The translations under genes and the position numbers were made by a program. A stretch of 34,347 nt of DNA from the NCBI GenBank assembly GCA_938023735.1, contig CALJDK010000070.1, positions 1 to 34,347 on the forward strand, read 5' to 3'. Source of the DNA: an uncultured Acidimicrobiales bacterium (GTDB taxonomy: Bacteria; Actinomycetota; Acidimicrobiia; Acidimicrobiales; SHLQ01). Below, one piece after another: positions 15,050 through 22,473 of this stretch (positions within the stretch are counted from its first letter, which is position 1; each line of letters starts with the position of its first letter). A model generated the notes under the pieces. It did no database searches and had not been told where the DNA came from. It worked only from the letters and a program-made list of their open reading frames with translations.

Positions 15050-15801
15050 CCGCCCTCCGCAACTACATCCTCTCGTTTGCCGACGACGAACACCTGATGG
15101 GCCAGCAGCACATCGAATGGATTGGCGTGGCCCCGTTTCTCGAGGAGGATCTGGCGTTCTCCAGCATTGGGCAGGACGAGCTCGGCCATGCCGTCATGCT
15201 GTACGAACTGGTACTTGGAATCGACGAAACCGAACCCACCGATCAGGCGATCGATGCGCTGGCGTATCGACGTCCGGCCGACCACTATCGGTCGAGCGCC
15301 TTCGTCGAGTTTGGCACCACCAATTGGGCCGAGGCGCTAGTGCGCCACTGGATCTACGACATGGTCGAACAGCTTCGCTGGGAGCTGGTGGCGACATCGT
15401 CGTTCGAGCCGCTGGCGATTGTGGCGCAACGAGCCGACCGAGAAGAACGGTTTCACCGCCGCCACGGCGATGCGCTGCTCGACACCCTTCTTCACGAATC
15501 GAATACCGATGCCCGCACCCGCATCGTGCAAGCACTCGACAACCTTGCACCCATGCTCGGCTCATTGCTCGAGCCGCCGGCCGACGAAGCCCAGATCATC
15601 GCCGACGGAGTGGCCAGTGCATCGGTTGCGTCGCTTCACGAAGCTGCCATCGCAGCAATCGACGAGAGGTTCGGCACCAACCTCGACCCATCCACCGGCA
15701 CCCCAGGCGACGGCCAACGACTCACCCGGTCCGAGGCTTTCGCGCCGCTGATGTCGCGCATGTGTGAGGTGCTCGACCTCGACCCCCAAGCCGCCTGGTA
15801 G
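15046..15801 (+). CDS. paaC: Phenylacetyl-CoA epoxygenase structural subunit PaaC
   Basis: This 251-residue ferritin-fold subunit is the non-catalytic partner of PaaA. The diagnostic pattern DDEHLMGQQHIEWIGVAPFLEEDLA is present near the N terminus, with DELGHAVMLYELV (44-56), WAEALVRHWIYDMVE and REERFHRRHGDALL in the later helices. PaaC forms the heterodimer that positions the substrate-binding PaaA. The start is GTG 15046, overlapping the paaB stop as GTGA. The longer frame to 14887 would be nested in paaB and is not real. It ends 13 bases before the paaX start. Confidence 0.92.
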   Translation: MTALRNYILSFADDEHLMGQQHIEWIGVAPFLEEDLAFSSIGQDELGHAVMLYELVLGIDETEPTDQAIDALAYRRPADHYRSSAFVEFGTTNWAEALVRHWIYDMVEQLRWELVATSSFEPLAIVAQRADREERFHRRHGDALLDTLLHESNTDARTRIVQALDNLAPMLGSLLEPPADEAQIIADGVASASVASLHEAAIAAIDERFGTNLDPSTGTPGDGQRLTRSEAFAPLMSRMCEVLDLDPQAAW

Positions 15802-15814
15802 CCAACCGGTGGCC

Positions 15815-16708
15815 ATGAAACCAGCACCCGGCGTCATCACCGAGTGGGTTGCGCAGCCCGATATCTCGGCCCGGTCGGTCTTGGTAACGATCTTCGGCGA
15901 CACCGTGTTGCCCGTAACCTCATCGTTCCTTTTGGCCCAACTCTTCGAACTCACCAAGGTGTTCGGGTTCAGCCAGCGATTGGTGCGTACATCGATGTTC
16001 AGGCTGAGCGCCGAAGACTGGTTCACCAGTGAACGTGAAGGGCGCCAGAGTCGCTACACCGCCACCGAACTCGCAATCACCCAGTCCCGACAAGCATCCG
16101 AGCGCATCTACGGTATCGACATCCCCGTGGCCAACCGGTGGGATGACAAACCCTGGACCCTGGCACTGCTCGACCCGACCCTCTCGGCTGCCGAGTGCGA
16201 CCTTGCCGCCACCCACCTCAACCGAAACGGGTTCTTTCGTCTCGGTGCCGATCTGTTCGGCTCGCCCACCACATCGCCCGAAAACCTTCACGCGGAGCCC
16301 GGAACTATCCGCGCCACCATGGTCGCCAAGTTCGAAGACCTCGATTCGCTCCTGGCCGACGGATTCTTCACCAGCGGTTACGACACCGAAACCGCCGAGC
16401 TCGCATACAAGTCGATCGTGGCGCGCTACCAACCGCTTACTTCACAGTCGCATCGCTTTGCCAACGGATCGATCACCAGCCTCGAAGCCTTTGCCCTTCG
16501 AACCATGCTCGTGCACGATCTTCGACGCATCAAGCTGCGGTTTCCCGAGCTCCCCGCCTCGCTGCATCCGCCAGACTGGGCCGGCCAGACCGCACACCAG
16601 CTGGCAGCCGAGCTCTACCCGGCACTTAGCCAATGCGCAGCCCCAACCCTCTCCGACCTGCTACAGGTCGACTATCCCTCCGGGTTCACCCAACGATTCG
16701 TTTGTTGA
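15815..16708 (+). CDS. paaX: PaaX family transcriptional regulator
   Basis: This 297-residue protein follows the PaaX plan. An N-terminal winged-helix domain (about 15-85) includes ARSVLVTIFGDTVLPV and SQRLVRTSMFRLSAEDWFTSEREGR, with the recognition helix near RLVRTSMFRL. A central PaaX-type domain (DKPWTLALLDPTLS) and a C-terminal domain (LRTMLVHDLRRIKLRFPELPASLHPPDWAG) follow. The last stretch, with LR..L.H..R.....P.LP..L.P..W.G, is diagnostic. In studied bacteria PaaX represses paa genes until phenylacetyl-CoA binds. Its place directly behind paaC suggests it controls this operon, perhaps through the inverted repeat at 13296-13334. The start is ATG 15815; the frame is open further upstream inside paaC. 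Confidence 0.9.
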   Translation: MKPAPGVITEWVAQPDISARSVLVTIFGDTVLPVTSSFLLAQLFELTKVFGFSQRLVRTSMFRLSAEDWFTSEREGRQSRYTATELAITQSRQASERIYGIDIPVANRWDDKPWTLALLDPTLSAAECDLAATHLNRNGFFRLGADLFGSPTTSPENLHAEPGTIRATMVAKFEDLDSLLADGFFTSGYDTETAELAYKSIVARYQPLTSQSHRFANGSITSLEAFALRTMLVHDLRRIKLRFPELPASLHPPDWAGQTAHQLAAELYPALSQCAAPTLSDLLQVDYPSGFTQRFVC

Positions 16709-16745
16709 AGCCTCACGGAGCCGACGATCCTCCCGACGGGAACCC

Positions 16746-17489
16746 ATGGCCCAAGAGTCCCCGCTTCTTCACCCGAAGATTGCTAGCGCCCTAGAACCCG
16801 GCCAGCCAGGCCGCTTGGTGAAGCGACTCGCCCGCTTCATGCCCGGCGTCGGCGAAACCGGCCGCCAGATCGGTGAGTATTCGGTCTACTGGCGCAGCCA
16901 GGCAGAGGCCGCCTTTGTCTCGGACCCACAAGCACCACAGCTGGTGGCGCTGGGCGATTCGCTGGCCCAAGGCATCGGGGCGTCGCAGCCCCAGCTCGGA
17001 TACGTGGGACTGGTGCAACGTTGGCTGAGCAACCAACACGACCAACCGGTAGGCGTAGTGAATCTGTCGCGGTCGGGTGCGGTTATCGACGACGTCGTCA
17101 ACATCCAGCTACCAGCCCTGGCTGCGCTACCCGCCCGCCCGGGACCTCGGCTGGTTTTGTGCACCATTGGAAACAACGACCTCATGGCAGGCGCACGACC
17201 CAAGACGGTTGCTCGCCGATTCGGTGAGCTTGCCCCGCAACTTCCGACCTCGACGGTGGTAGCCACGCTGCCAGCAGCAGGAAGCATTGGCGTGAAGTTC
17301 TTGAACCGAGCGATCCGAGAACACTTGGCCGCTCATGAACTCGGCAACGCCGATGTCGGGTACGCGCTAAAGACCTGGCGAGGAAATACCGCGGGAGATC
17401 GGTTCCATCCCAACGACCAGGGCTACCGACTGTGGGCCGACACATTTACTTCGGCAATCGACTTGGACGCAACCAGCGCACCCAACTAG
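16746..17489 (+). CDS. SGNH/GDSL-type hydrolase
   Basis: This 247-residue protein contains all four SGNH blocks. GDS with the nucleophile Ser72 is in ALGDSLAQGIGAS, Gly111 in NLSRSGAVIDDV supplies the oxyanion hole, Asn143 is in IGNNDLM, and Asp218-x-x-His221 is in GDRFHPNDQGY. These enzymes are esterases, lipases or thioesterases. No signal peptide or membrane helix is seen, so a cytoplasmic role is likely. The residues before the GDS block (about 1-60) include SVYWRSQAEAA, which resembles actinobacterial SGNH proteins of unknown substrate. It lies 37 bases downstream of paaX on the same strand and 10 bases upstream of the next gene. Confidence 0.87.
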   Translation: MAQESPLLHPKIASALEPGQPGRLVKRLARFMPGVGETGRQIGEYSVYWRSQAEAAFVSDPQAPQLVALGDSLAQGIGASQPQLGYVGLVQRWLSNQHDQPVGVVNLSRSGAVIDDVVNIQLPALAALPARPGPRLVLCTIGNNDLMAGARPKTVARRFGELAPQLPTSTVVATLPAAGSIGVKFLNRAIREHLAAHELGNADVGYALKTWRGNTAGDRFHPNDQGYRLWADTFTSAIDLDATSAPN

Positions 17490-17499
17490 CAACGTTGCA

Positions 17500-18189
17500 A
17501 TGTCGCTGCTGCCTGTCGAAAACGAACTCGAACTAATCCACACACGTGTGTATGAGACCAAGGTGTACCGAATCGACTCGAGCACCATGCTCGCCCGAGC
17601 GGTGGTGTCTGATGTCAAACCGCCAAACCTGTACATCAGTGGCGACGACCAGAGCCTCGAGATTCACCAGATGCATCTGTTTCTGAAGGTCACCCTTCCC
17701 GAATTGCAGATCATCGACGCTGGTGTCGAACTCGAAACGTTTCCGCATACCGGCTGCCCGGCGATTGCTGTGCACTACCAAAAGCTCATCGGCCTCAACA
17801 TTGCACGCGGCTTCACCCGCAAAGTCCGTGAGCTCTTCGGCGGCCCCAGAGGTTGTGCCCACACCACCGCACTTATTCAAGCCATGGCTCCGGCAGTACT
17901 CCAGGCGATCTGGTCGATGTCACTTCTCGACGACGAATCCTCTCCATCCACCGGCGATACGGACCAGACCGGTGGTACGCGTGCAGACACCGAGGCCGCG
18001 CACCAGGCCAGGCTGGCCGGCAACGTCAACACCTGCCACGTATGGGACGAAAACGGACCCCACGTAGAGATCGTGCGTAGCGGCGGACCGGTGGAAACGA
18101 TGATCCCGGTTGCGGTTCGACTCGGCGAACTCGGCCGAAGCGAAGACGAATGGCGCGACCGCTTTCTGGACTCGAACGACAGCGCCTAG
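17500..18189 (+). CDS. DUF2889-like protein
   Basis: This is a 229-residue protein of unknown function. The N-terminal half reads as beta-rich (ELELIHTRVYETKVYRID, MLARAVVSDVKP, HQMHLFLKVTLPELQIIDAGVELETFPH). A helix with FGGPRGCAHTTALIQAMAPAVLQAIW follows at about 118-143. The FGGxRGCxHxTxL signature is what I associate with DUF2889. The region from about 150 to 175 is low-complexity and polar and looks like a linker, followed by a short C-terminal domain with TCHVWDENGPHVE. The conserved Cys and His residues could bind a metal, but that is only a guess. It sits 10 bases after the SGNH hydrolase gene and is probably the last gene of this plus-strand run. Confidence 0.7.
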   Translation: MSLLPVENELELIHTRVYETKVYRIDSSTMLARAVVSDVKPPNLYISGDDQSLEIHQMHLFLKVTLPELQIIDAGVELETFPHTGCPAIAVHYQKLIGLNIARGFTRKVRELFGGPRGCAHTTALIQAMAPAVLQAIWSMSLLDDESSPSTGDTDQTGGTRADTEAAHQARLAGNVNTCHVWDENGPHVEIVRSGGPVETMIPVAVRLGELGRSEDEWRDRFLDSNDSA

Positions 18190-18198
18190 AACACAGAA

Positions 18199-18224
18199 CT
18201 ACTTGTCGCAGATCTACTTGTCGC
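18199..18224. repeat. 11-bp direct repeat duplicating the end of the coiled-coil gene
   Basis: CTACTTGTCGC occurs at 18199-18209 and 18214-18224, 15 bases apart. On the minus strand the second copy is the last codons and stop of the coiled-coil gene (GAC AAG TAG), and the first copy puts a second in-frame DK-stop 15 bases beyond it. Confidence 0.65.
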
Positions 18225-18780
18225 CGAGCTGATCGCCAAGCGCTCGGAACAACGTTGCCAGGTCGGCGCGATCGACCTTGTCCGTCGCAATCTCGGCCCG
18301 AGTATCGGCAATAGCCTGCGCCATGGTGGCCTCGACCGTTTCGAGTGACTTCTTCACCCCGGCTTCAGCAGATTCGACCTCGGACCGAAGGTCGTTGAGC
18401 CTGGTAGCTTGCTCATCGGCAATGCTTGCCTGGGCGTCGAGCTTTTCGGTCTGCTCGGTCATTTCGCGACCAACCTTGCTACCGAGGTTGCTGACCGCAC
18501 GATCGCGGGTCTCGGCCTCGGCGGTGATGCGCGAATCGATCGCATCGAGCTTTGCCGCCGTCTCCTCGCGAAGATCAGCAATGGCGCCGAGCAGCGCGAT
18601 TTCCATCACGTTCAATCGCTCGTCGGTCTTGCGGGCGTGATCGCCAAAGAGAATGCCTTGGATGCGACCGAGGTCGTCATCGCCAAAGACAGATGCTGGC
18701 TCAGCCGGTTCAGGCGGCTCGGCCGGTTCACCAGACGAGATCTTCGTTGACGAGGTTTCAGATGATGTGTTTTCAGCCAC
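18214..18780 (-). CDS. Coiled-coil protein with N-terminal LFG motif, part of a GTPase signalling island
   Basis: This 188-residue protein has no recognised enzyme domain. Residues 1-35 are polar and Pro/Glu-rich. Residues 37-63 (starting DLGRIQGILFG) form a helix with an LFG motif at 44-46. A long, heptad-rich helix follows (about 49-165; ADLREETAAKLDAIDSRI, REMTEQTEKLDAQAS). The C terminus, DRADLATLFRALGDQLGDK, is a distinct amphipathic helix. The tail-anchored protein at 20871-21722 carries a closely similar EEVRTVLFG element, so both may bind the same partner. I set the start at GTG 18780 because AGGA lies 9 bases upstream and the open frame beyond has lower third-position GC. The gene is divergent from the histidine kinase. 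The role is inferred: scaffold or effector of the neighbouring GTPase. Confidence 0.7.
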   Translation of the reverse strand: MAENTSSETSSTKISSGEPAEPPEPAEPASVFGDDDLGRIQGILFGDHARKTDERLNVMEIALLGAIADLREETAAKLDAIDSRITAEAETRDRAVSNLGSKVGREMTEQTEKLDAQASIADEQATRLNDLRSEVESAEAGVKKSLETVEATMAQAIADTRAEIATDKVDRADLATLFRALGDQLGDK

Positions 18781-19137
18781 GGGGAAACGTCCTTTCACAC
18801 AACCTACCGGCAAACAAAGACTGAAAGAATCACCGCCGGTTGGCTCGATAACCAAAGTTAGTGTGTTTTCTCGATTCGCTTCAGCTGGGCCGTCGCCCAA
18901 GGGTACGGTCAACTCAATAACCACGTGATAACTCAGCAAAGCCCCCCTAAGCGAACGTGAAAGATCGCCCGGGTCACTAGGTCGCTTTCGAGCGGAAATG
19001 ACCCGGCATACTGTGGGCGGTAGGAGCGCGATACCCGCCATCGTCGCTACTACCGCTCACAACCTTTTTGGGTCGTTTGGTTACGAACACCCGGCTTTCG
19101 CAGCTGTAGTTTCTGAGCGTGAATGAAAGGTTCGTCC
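18781..19137. other. 357-base divergent intergenic region between coiled-coil and histidine kinase genes
   Basis: This is the longest non-coding stretch in the window and is clearly lower in GC than its flanks. It must hold promoters for both genes. I could not find a confident -35/-10 pair. AGGA at 18790-18793 (minus) and AAAGG at 19126-19130 (plus) act as ribosome binding sites. The minus-strand frame of the coiled-coil gene stays open to 19041 and part of it reads like beta strands, but its codon use is unlike neighbouring genes, so I treat it as non-coding. Confidence 0.55.
19126..19130 (+). promoter_or_regulatory. Ribosome binding site deciding the histidine kinase start
   Basis: AAAGG lies 7 bases before ATG 19138. 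The earlier in-frame ATG at 19123 has no comparable site, so the start is placed at 19138. Confidence 0.6.
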
Positions 19138-20310
19138 ATGTCGATTTCGCCCAGCGCTAGCTCTGGCTACGCATCGATGTTCGACCGCGTCGTCCGCCTC
19201 ACACGGCGAGCAGCCGGTGCCCCGTTCGCCGAATTTTGCCTCACCGATGATCCGCCGTTTCGGGTAACCGATGGCACCTACGACGATTGGCTGCTTCCCG
19301 GAGAACGGTTCTCTGTTTTTGCGCCTCTTATCGTTGCCGACGTGCAGGCAGAATCCACCGCCCCGGCATCGCTTGCCGGCCTAGCCCCCTGGGTCCGAAG
19401 CTTCGCCATCGCACCCCTAACCGGCACATCTGCCGAATCGGGCTTTGTCATTTTGGCCAGCGATCAGGCCGACGCAACCGAATCGTGGCTTAGCGACCTT
19501 GAGAACGCTGCCGGCGTCATCGAGGAGCACCTCGACCGCACTGTCGAACAACGACGCATCGATCAGATGGCCGCTCTACTGCGCCGCAACCAAGTCGATC
19601 TGAAGAGCACCCAGAGTCAGCTAGAGGTAGCAAACAAAGAGCTCGAGCAGTTCGCCTACATCGCCGCCCACGAACTCGTCGCTCCGCTTCGGGCGGTGGC
19701 GATCTATGCCGAGGTGCTTGAGGATCTCGCCAAGACCGCCGAGGACGACATCGGCACCACGGCCCACGCCTGCGCACAGTCGATCCGCGACGGCGTTGCC
19801 CTCATGAACCAGCAGGTCCAGTATTTGCTCGAGCTCTCGCAAGGCCGCGCCGATCCGGCGTCGGTCGAAGCCATCGATCTCCACGACGTTGTCAGCAATG
19901 CGCTCGACACCCTGGCCCCGGCGCTCACCGAAGCCGATGCGGTCATTAACGTTGGCGAACTCGCCATCGTCCATGGCAAGAGCGTTCCGCTGCAAAGCGT
20001 GTTCGCGAACCTGGTTTCCAACGCGGTGCGCTACCGCGATCCTGATCGCGCACTCGTGCTCGACATTCGGGCCGAAGCCGATGAAGACGATGTGGTCATC
20101 ACCGTGTCCGATACCGGAAGCGGAATCGACGAGGCCGATAGCCAACGGATCTTCCAGCTCTTCGAGCGGGCATCCACTGACCCAGCAGGCGCCGGAATCG
20201 GCTTGGCCCTCAGCCGGCGCATCGTCGAATCGTTCGGCGGCGAGATGGGCGTGCGGCCCGAACCGGTCGGCGCGACTTTCTGGGTCAAGTTTCCGAGCCT
20301 CACCAAATAG
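19138..20310 (+). CDS. Soluble sensor histidine kinase (GAF-like domain + HisKA + HATPase)
   Basis: This 390-residue kinase has no transmembrane segment. Residues 15-135 look like a GAF domain (MFDRVVRLTRRAAGAPFAEFCL, RSFAIAPLTGTSAESGFVILAS). A signalling helix follows, and then a HisKA domain with the phospho-acceptor His178 in FAYIAAHELVAPLRAV. The usual SHDL is AHEL here. The ATPase domain shows an N box (VFANLVSNAVRYRD), a G1 box (SDTGSGID), an F box (IFQLFERAS) and a G2 box (GAGIGLALSRRIVESFGG). It should phosphorylate a response regulator in the cytoplasm; the LuxR-type regulator at 21765-22388 is the obvious candidate. It is divergent from the coiled-coil gene and convergent with the GTPase gene (42-base gap). 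The signal sensed by the GAF domain is unknown. Confidence 0.85.
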   Translation: MSISPSASSGYASMFDRVVRLTRRAAGAPFAEFCLTDDPPFRVTDGTYDDWLLPGERFSVFAPLIVADVQAESTAPASLAGLAPWVRSFAIAPLTGTSAESGFVILASDQADATESWLSDLENAAGVIEEHLDRTVEQRRIDQMAALLRRNQVDLKSTQSQLEVANKELEQFAYIAAHELVAPLRAVAIYAEVLEDLAKTAEDDIGTTAHACAQSIRDGVALMNQQVQYLLELSQGRADPASVEAIDLHDVVSNALDTLAPALTEADAVINVGELAIVHGKSVPLQSVFANLVSNAVRYRDPDRALVLDIRAEADEDDVVITVSDTGSGIDEADSQRIFQLFERASTDPAGAGIGLALSRRIVESFGGEMGVRPEPVGATFWVKFPSLTK

Positions 20311-20352
20311 CTGCCGCCAGCAAGATCCGCCAGAGGCACACCAGAACGGCTG

Positions 20353-20874
20353 CTACGAGCCTGACGCAACCTCACTGGCGATCTGGCCAAACAACGACTC
20401 GACACCCGCACCAGTCTTGGCGCTCGTGCGCAACAGGCTCGTGACACCGAGGGCGGAAACCGCACCGTCGAGCGCATCCCAATCGACGTCAAGGTCGGCC
20501 TTGTTGGCCACACCCAGACGCACCGCGTTGGGAGAACCCTCGGCAATACGTTCACTCAAACTCGCTGCAGTGCTCATGGTTTCGGGACGGGAAGCGTCGA
20601 AGGTAATGATGGCGGCGGTAGTGCCGCGAAGGTACGAATCAGGAACATTGAGGCCATCGGTTTCGCCGTGGATATCCCACAGCAACATGGTGACGACACC
20701 GCCCGGAACACTCACGGTTTTGCGGTCGACCTTGACGCCCAGTGTCGAGTGATGTTCTTCCGAGAACACGCTGTGCACGAAGCGACGGACCAAGCTGGTT
20801 TTGCCGACACCCGGCGCACCAAGCATGACTACCTTTGCCCGGTACAAGGCGCCGTTCGTTTCAACTGAGGTCAT
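20353..20874 (-). CDS. Ras-like small GTPase (prokaryotic Rab/Rup-type)
   Basis: This 173-residue single-domain GTPase has P-loop GAPGVGKT (19-26), a switch I Thr44 in STLGVKVDRK, G3 D67-I-H-G70 in LLWDIHGETDG, G4 NKAD (124-127) and G5 TSAK (150-153). The WD.xG start of switch II and the pattern DSYLRGTTAAIITFDASRPET closely resemble Ras/Rab proteins. The glutamine that helps hydrolysis in Ras (WDTAGQ) is Glu here, and Ala59 is His, so turnover probably depends on a partner. There is no C-terminal lipidation cysteine; membrane recruitment would have to come from another protein. Its ATG overlaps the stop of the tail-anchored protein gene as ATGA, so the two are made together. I chose MTSVETN over the upstream extension because of this overlap. 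Confidence 0.88.
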   Translation of the reverse strand: MTSVETNGALYRAKVVMLGAPGVGKTSLVRRFVHSVFSEEHHSTLGVKVDRKTVSVPGGVVTMLLWDIHGETDGLNVPDSYLRGTTAAIITFDASRPETMSTAASLSERIAEGSPNAVRLGVANKADLDVDWDALDGAVSALGVTSLLRTSAKTGAGVESLFGQIASEVASGS

Positions 20875-21722
20875 CGAACGAGAATCACGATCAAGACGAC
20901 GATGGCTACGAGAACAATGAGAACGGCCAGCCAAACCAGCTTCGCGCGATGTTTCTGGACTGCGCTTGGTTGGCCCTTCTTGTGGAGCGTAAGCAGCTCG
21001 GCCTCGGTTGAACCAAACGGGCCGACATTGCCGGCGAACTTCTCGAGATCGTCATCGAAACGGACATGAAACTCTTCGAGGTACGTGGTGGCCTGAAGGC
21101 GATACTCTTCGGTGGGAATTCCGCTCACCACCGATGCCAAAACCGCCTCGGGACCCCACTCGACCAACACCGACGTGTCGCCGACGCGGAGATCCTGCAG
21201 GCCGTCGTGGTCGGGCTTATCAAAGGCATCCTGCACAAACATTCGCACCGCATCGAGCATGCCCGAAACGATGTCGGCCTCTTGGAGATCCTCATCGCTA
21301 CCCGCCGCTGCGGCCAGAAGAACACCCGATTCCCGGTGAATCAGCATGACCTGGTCGACCGCGAAGGTGCTTCCGGATCCGCCGGAATCGACCGAGAACA
21401 TGTTGGCGATCATCTTGCGCATGGCCGGACCCATCACCGGATACAGCGCCTCGGCAAGGATCGAACTGTCGGAGAACGCTGAATCGCGGATGGCGTACTC
21501 GACCTCGGGCCTTAGCGCGCCGCCAAGCTCTGGAGTATCTCGATTGGGCGTTCGCACCGCTTTGACCAGAACGCCGCCAACCGTCTCGGCTCGATCGGGT
21601 TGCTCGAGAAGCAACTCCTCGAGTTGGGTGACACGACGACGCAGATCGATGAGCTCATCGCGCTCGGAGCCGAACAGGACGGTCCGTACTTCTTCAAGCG
21701 GCGATTCATGCGCGTCGGTCAT
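20871..21722 (-). CDS. Tail-anchored longin/roadblock-like protein, likely GTPase partner
   Basis: This 283-residue protein has three parts. The N-terminal helix (8-37) contains LEEVRTVLFGSERDELIDLRRR, a motif shared with the coiled-coil protein at 18214. A middle domain (about 65-235) begins with a helical segment (SILAEALYPVMGPAMRKMI). It continues with the strand DQVMLIHRESGVLLAAA and the helix DIVSGMLDAVRMFVQDAF, then LRVGDTSVLVEWGPEAVLASVVSG and a final helix. That strand-strand-helix-strands-helix order, with D..SGML.A, resembles longin/roadblock folds known as GTPase regulators. The C terminus is one hydrophobic helix (262-282) with only LVR after it, a tail anchor. In other bacteria I recall the same middle domain fused to OmpA next to Rab-like GTPases (memory, unverified). 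It is coupled to the GTPase and lies 42 bases after the response regulator gene. Confidence 0.65.
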   Translation of the reverse strand: MTDAHESPLEEVRTVLFGSERDELIDLRRRVTQLEELLLEQPDRAETVGGVLVKAVRTPNRDTPELGGALRPEVEYAIRDSAFSDSSILAEALYPVMGPAMRKMIANMFSVDSGGSGSTFAVDQVMLIHRESGVLLAAAAGSDEDLQEADIVSGMLDAVRMFVQDAFDKPDHDGLQDLRVGDTSVLVEWGPEAVLASVVSGIPTEEYRLQATTYLEEFHVRFDDDLEKFAGNVGPFGSTEAELLTLHKKGQPSAVQKHRAKLVWLAVLIVLVAIVVLIVILVR

Positions 21723-21764
21723 AGCGCTGCCAATGCTAACGGCTGGACTCCAACATCAGGGGAA

Positions 21765-22388
21765 TCATGTGGGCGGCACCACTAAACCCAGGCGGGTTGC
21801 GGTAGCGATAGCCTCGAGCTGACTGGTTGCATTGAGCTTTCGCAGCAGGTGCTTGATGCGCGACCGAATCGTGTGCAGCGACAGATGCAGAATGTCGGCA
21901 ATCTGCTTTGCGTTGTGACCCTGAGCGAGCAACTCGATGACCTCAAATTCGCCGGGCGAGAGCACAACATCGGGCGGCCTATCCTCGACATCGGTGCGCA
22001 GACTCGGCTTCCCGGCCAGGGCAGCCCGCAAACCGTTCACCACATCGAGAATCGGCAAATCCTTGGAAAACACCGAAACATCGGGGATGCACTTGGCATC
22101 GCGTGTCACCTGCGGTGCGACAAAACCTGTGAGGATGGCGATTGGGGTGGTCAGGCCCTCGGATCGAAGACGGCGGGCAACCTCGACACCGGTATCTCCC
22201 TTCGGAAGCCGGTAGTCGGTCACAACCAAGTCGGGGAGCAACGACAAGCAAAGGTCGACTCCCGACGAACCGTCGGGGGCCCGGCCAGCCAGCGACAAAT
22301 CACCCGTTGTCGCCAACGCTAACCCGAAGGCTTCAGCGTAGGAAACCTGGTCGTCGATGATGACAACACGTGCCCCAGCGGTGCTCAC
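21765..22388 (-). CDS. NarL/LuxR-family response regulator
   Basis: This 207-residue two-domain regulator has a receiver domain (1-125) with acidic residues Asp12/Asp13 (IIDDQ), phospho-acceptor Asp58 (VVTDYRLP), a switch Thr87 (AILTGF) and Lys109 (FSKD). The C-terminal LuxR-type HTH (about 142-200; LSPGEFEVIELLAQGHNAKQIADIL, LHTIRSRIKHLLRKL) binds DNA. The start is GTG. It is the first gene of a minus-strand group with the tail-anchored protein (42 bases on) and the GTPase, so it may regulate its own operon. Its cognate kinase is most likely the one at 19138, which is encoded on the other strand. Confidence 0.88.
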   Translation of the reverse strand: MSTAGARVVIIDDQVSYAEAFGLALATTGDLSLAGRAPDGSSGVDLCLSLLPDLVVTDYRLPKGDTGVEVARRLRSEGLTTPIAILTGFVAPQVTRDAKCIPDVSVFSKDLPILDVVNGLRAALAGKPSLRTDVEDRPPDVVLSPGEFEVIELLAQGHNAKQIADILHLSLHTIRSRIKHLLRKLNATSQLEAIATATRLGLVVPPT

Positions 22389-22473
22389 AAAACGATGGTA
22401 ACGCCGTCCGCTTTTGGGCAGCAGCAGGTCTTCGATTGACCCCAGTTTTGGTAAATTCGGCCGCCCGTGCGGC

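Noticed and set aside
18781-19041. N-terminal extension of the coiled-coil gene up to 19041
   Set aside because: Parts read like beta strands, but third-position GC is low, it would remove the divergent promoter region, and an AGGA site supports GTG 18780.
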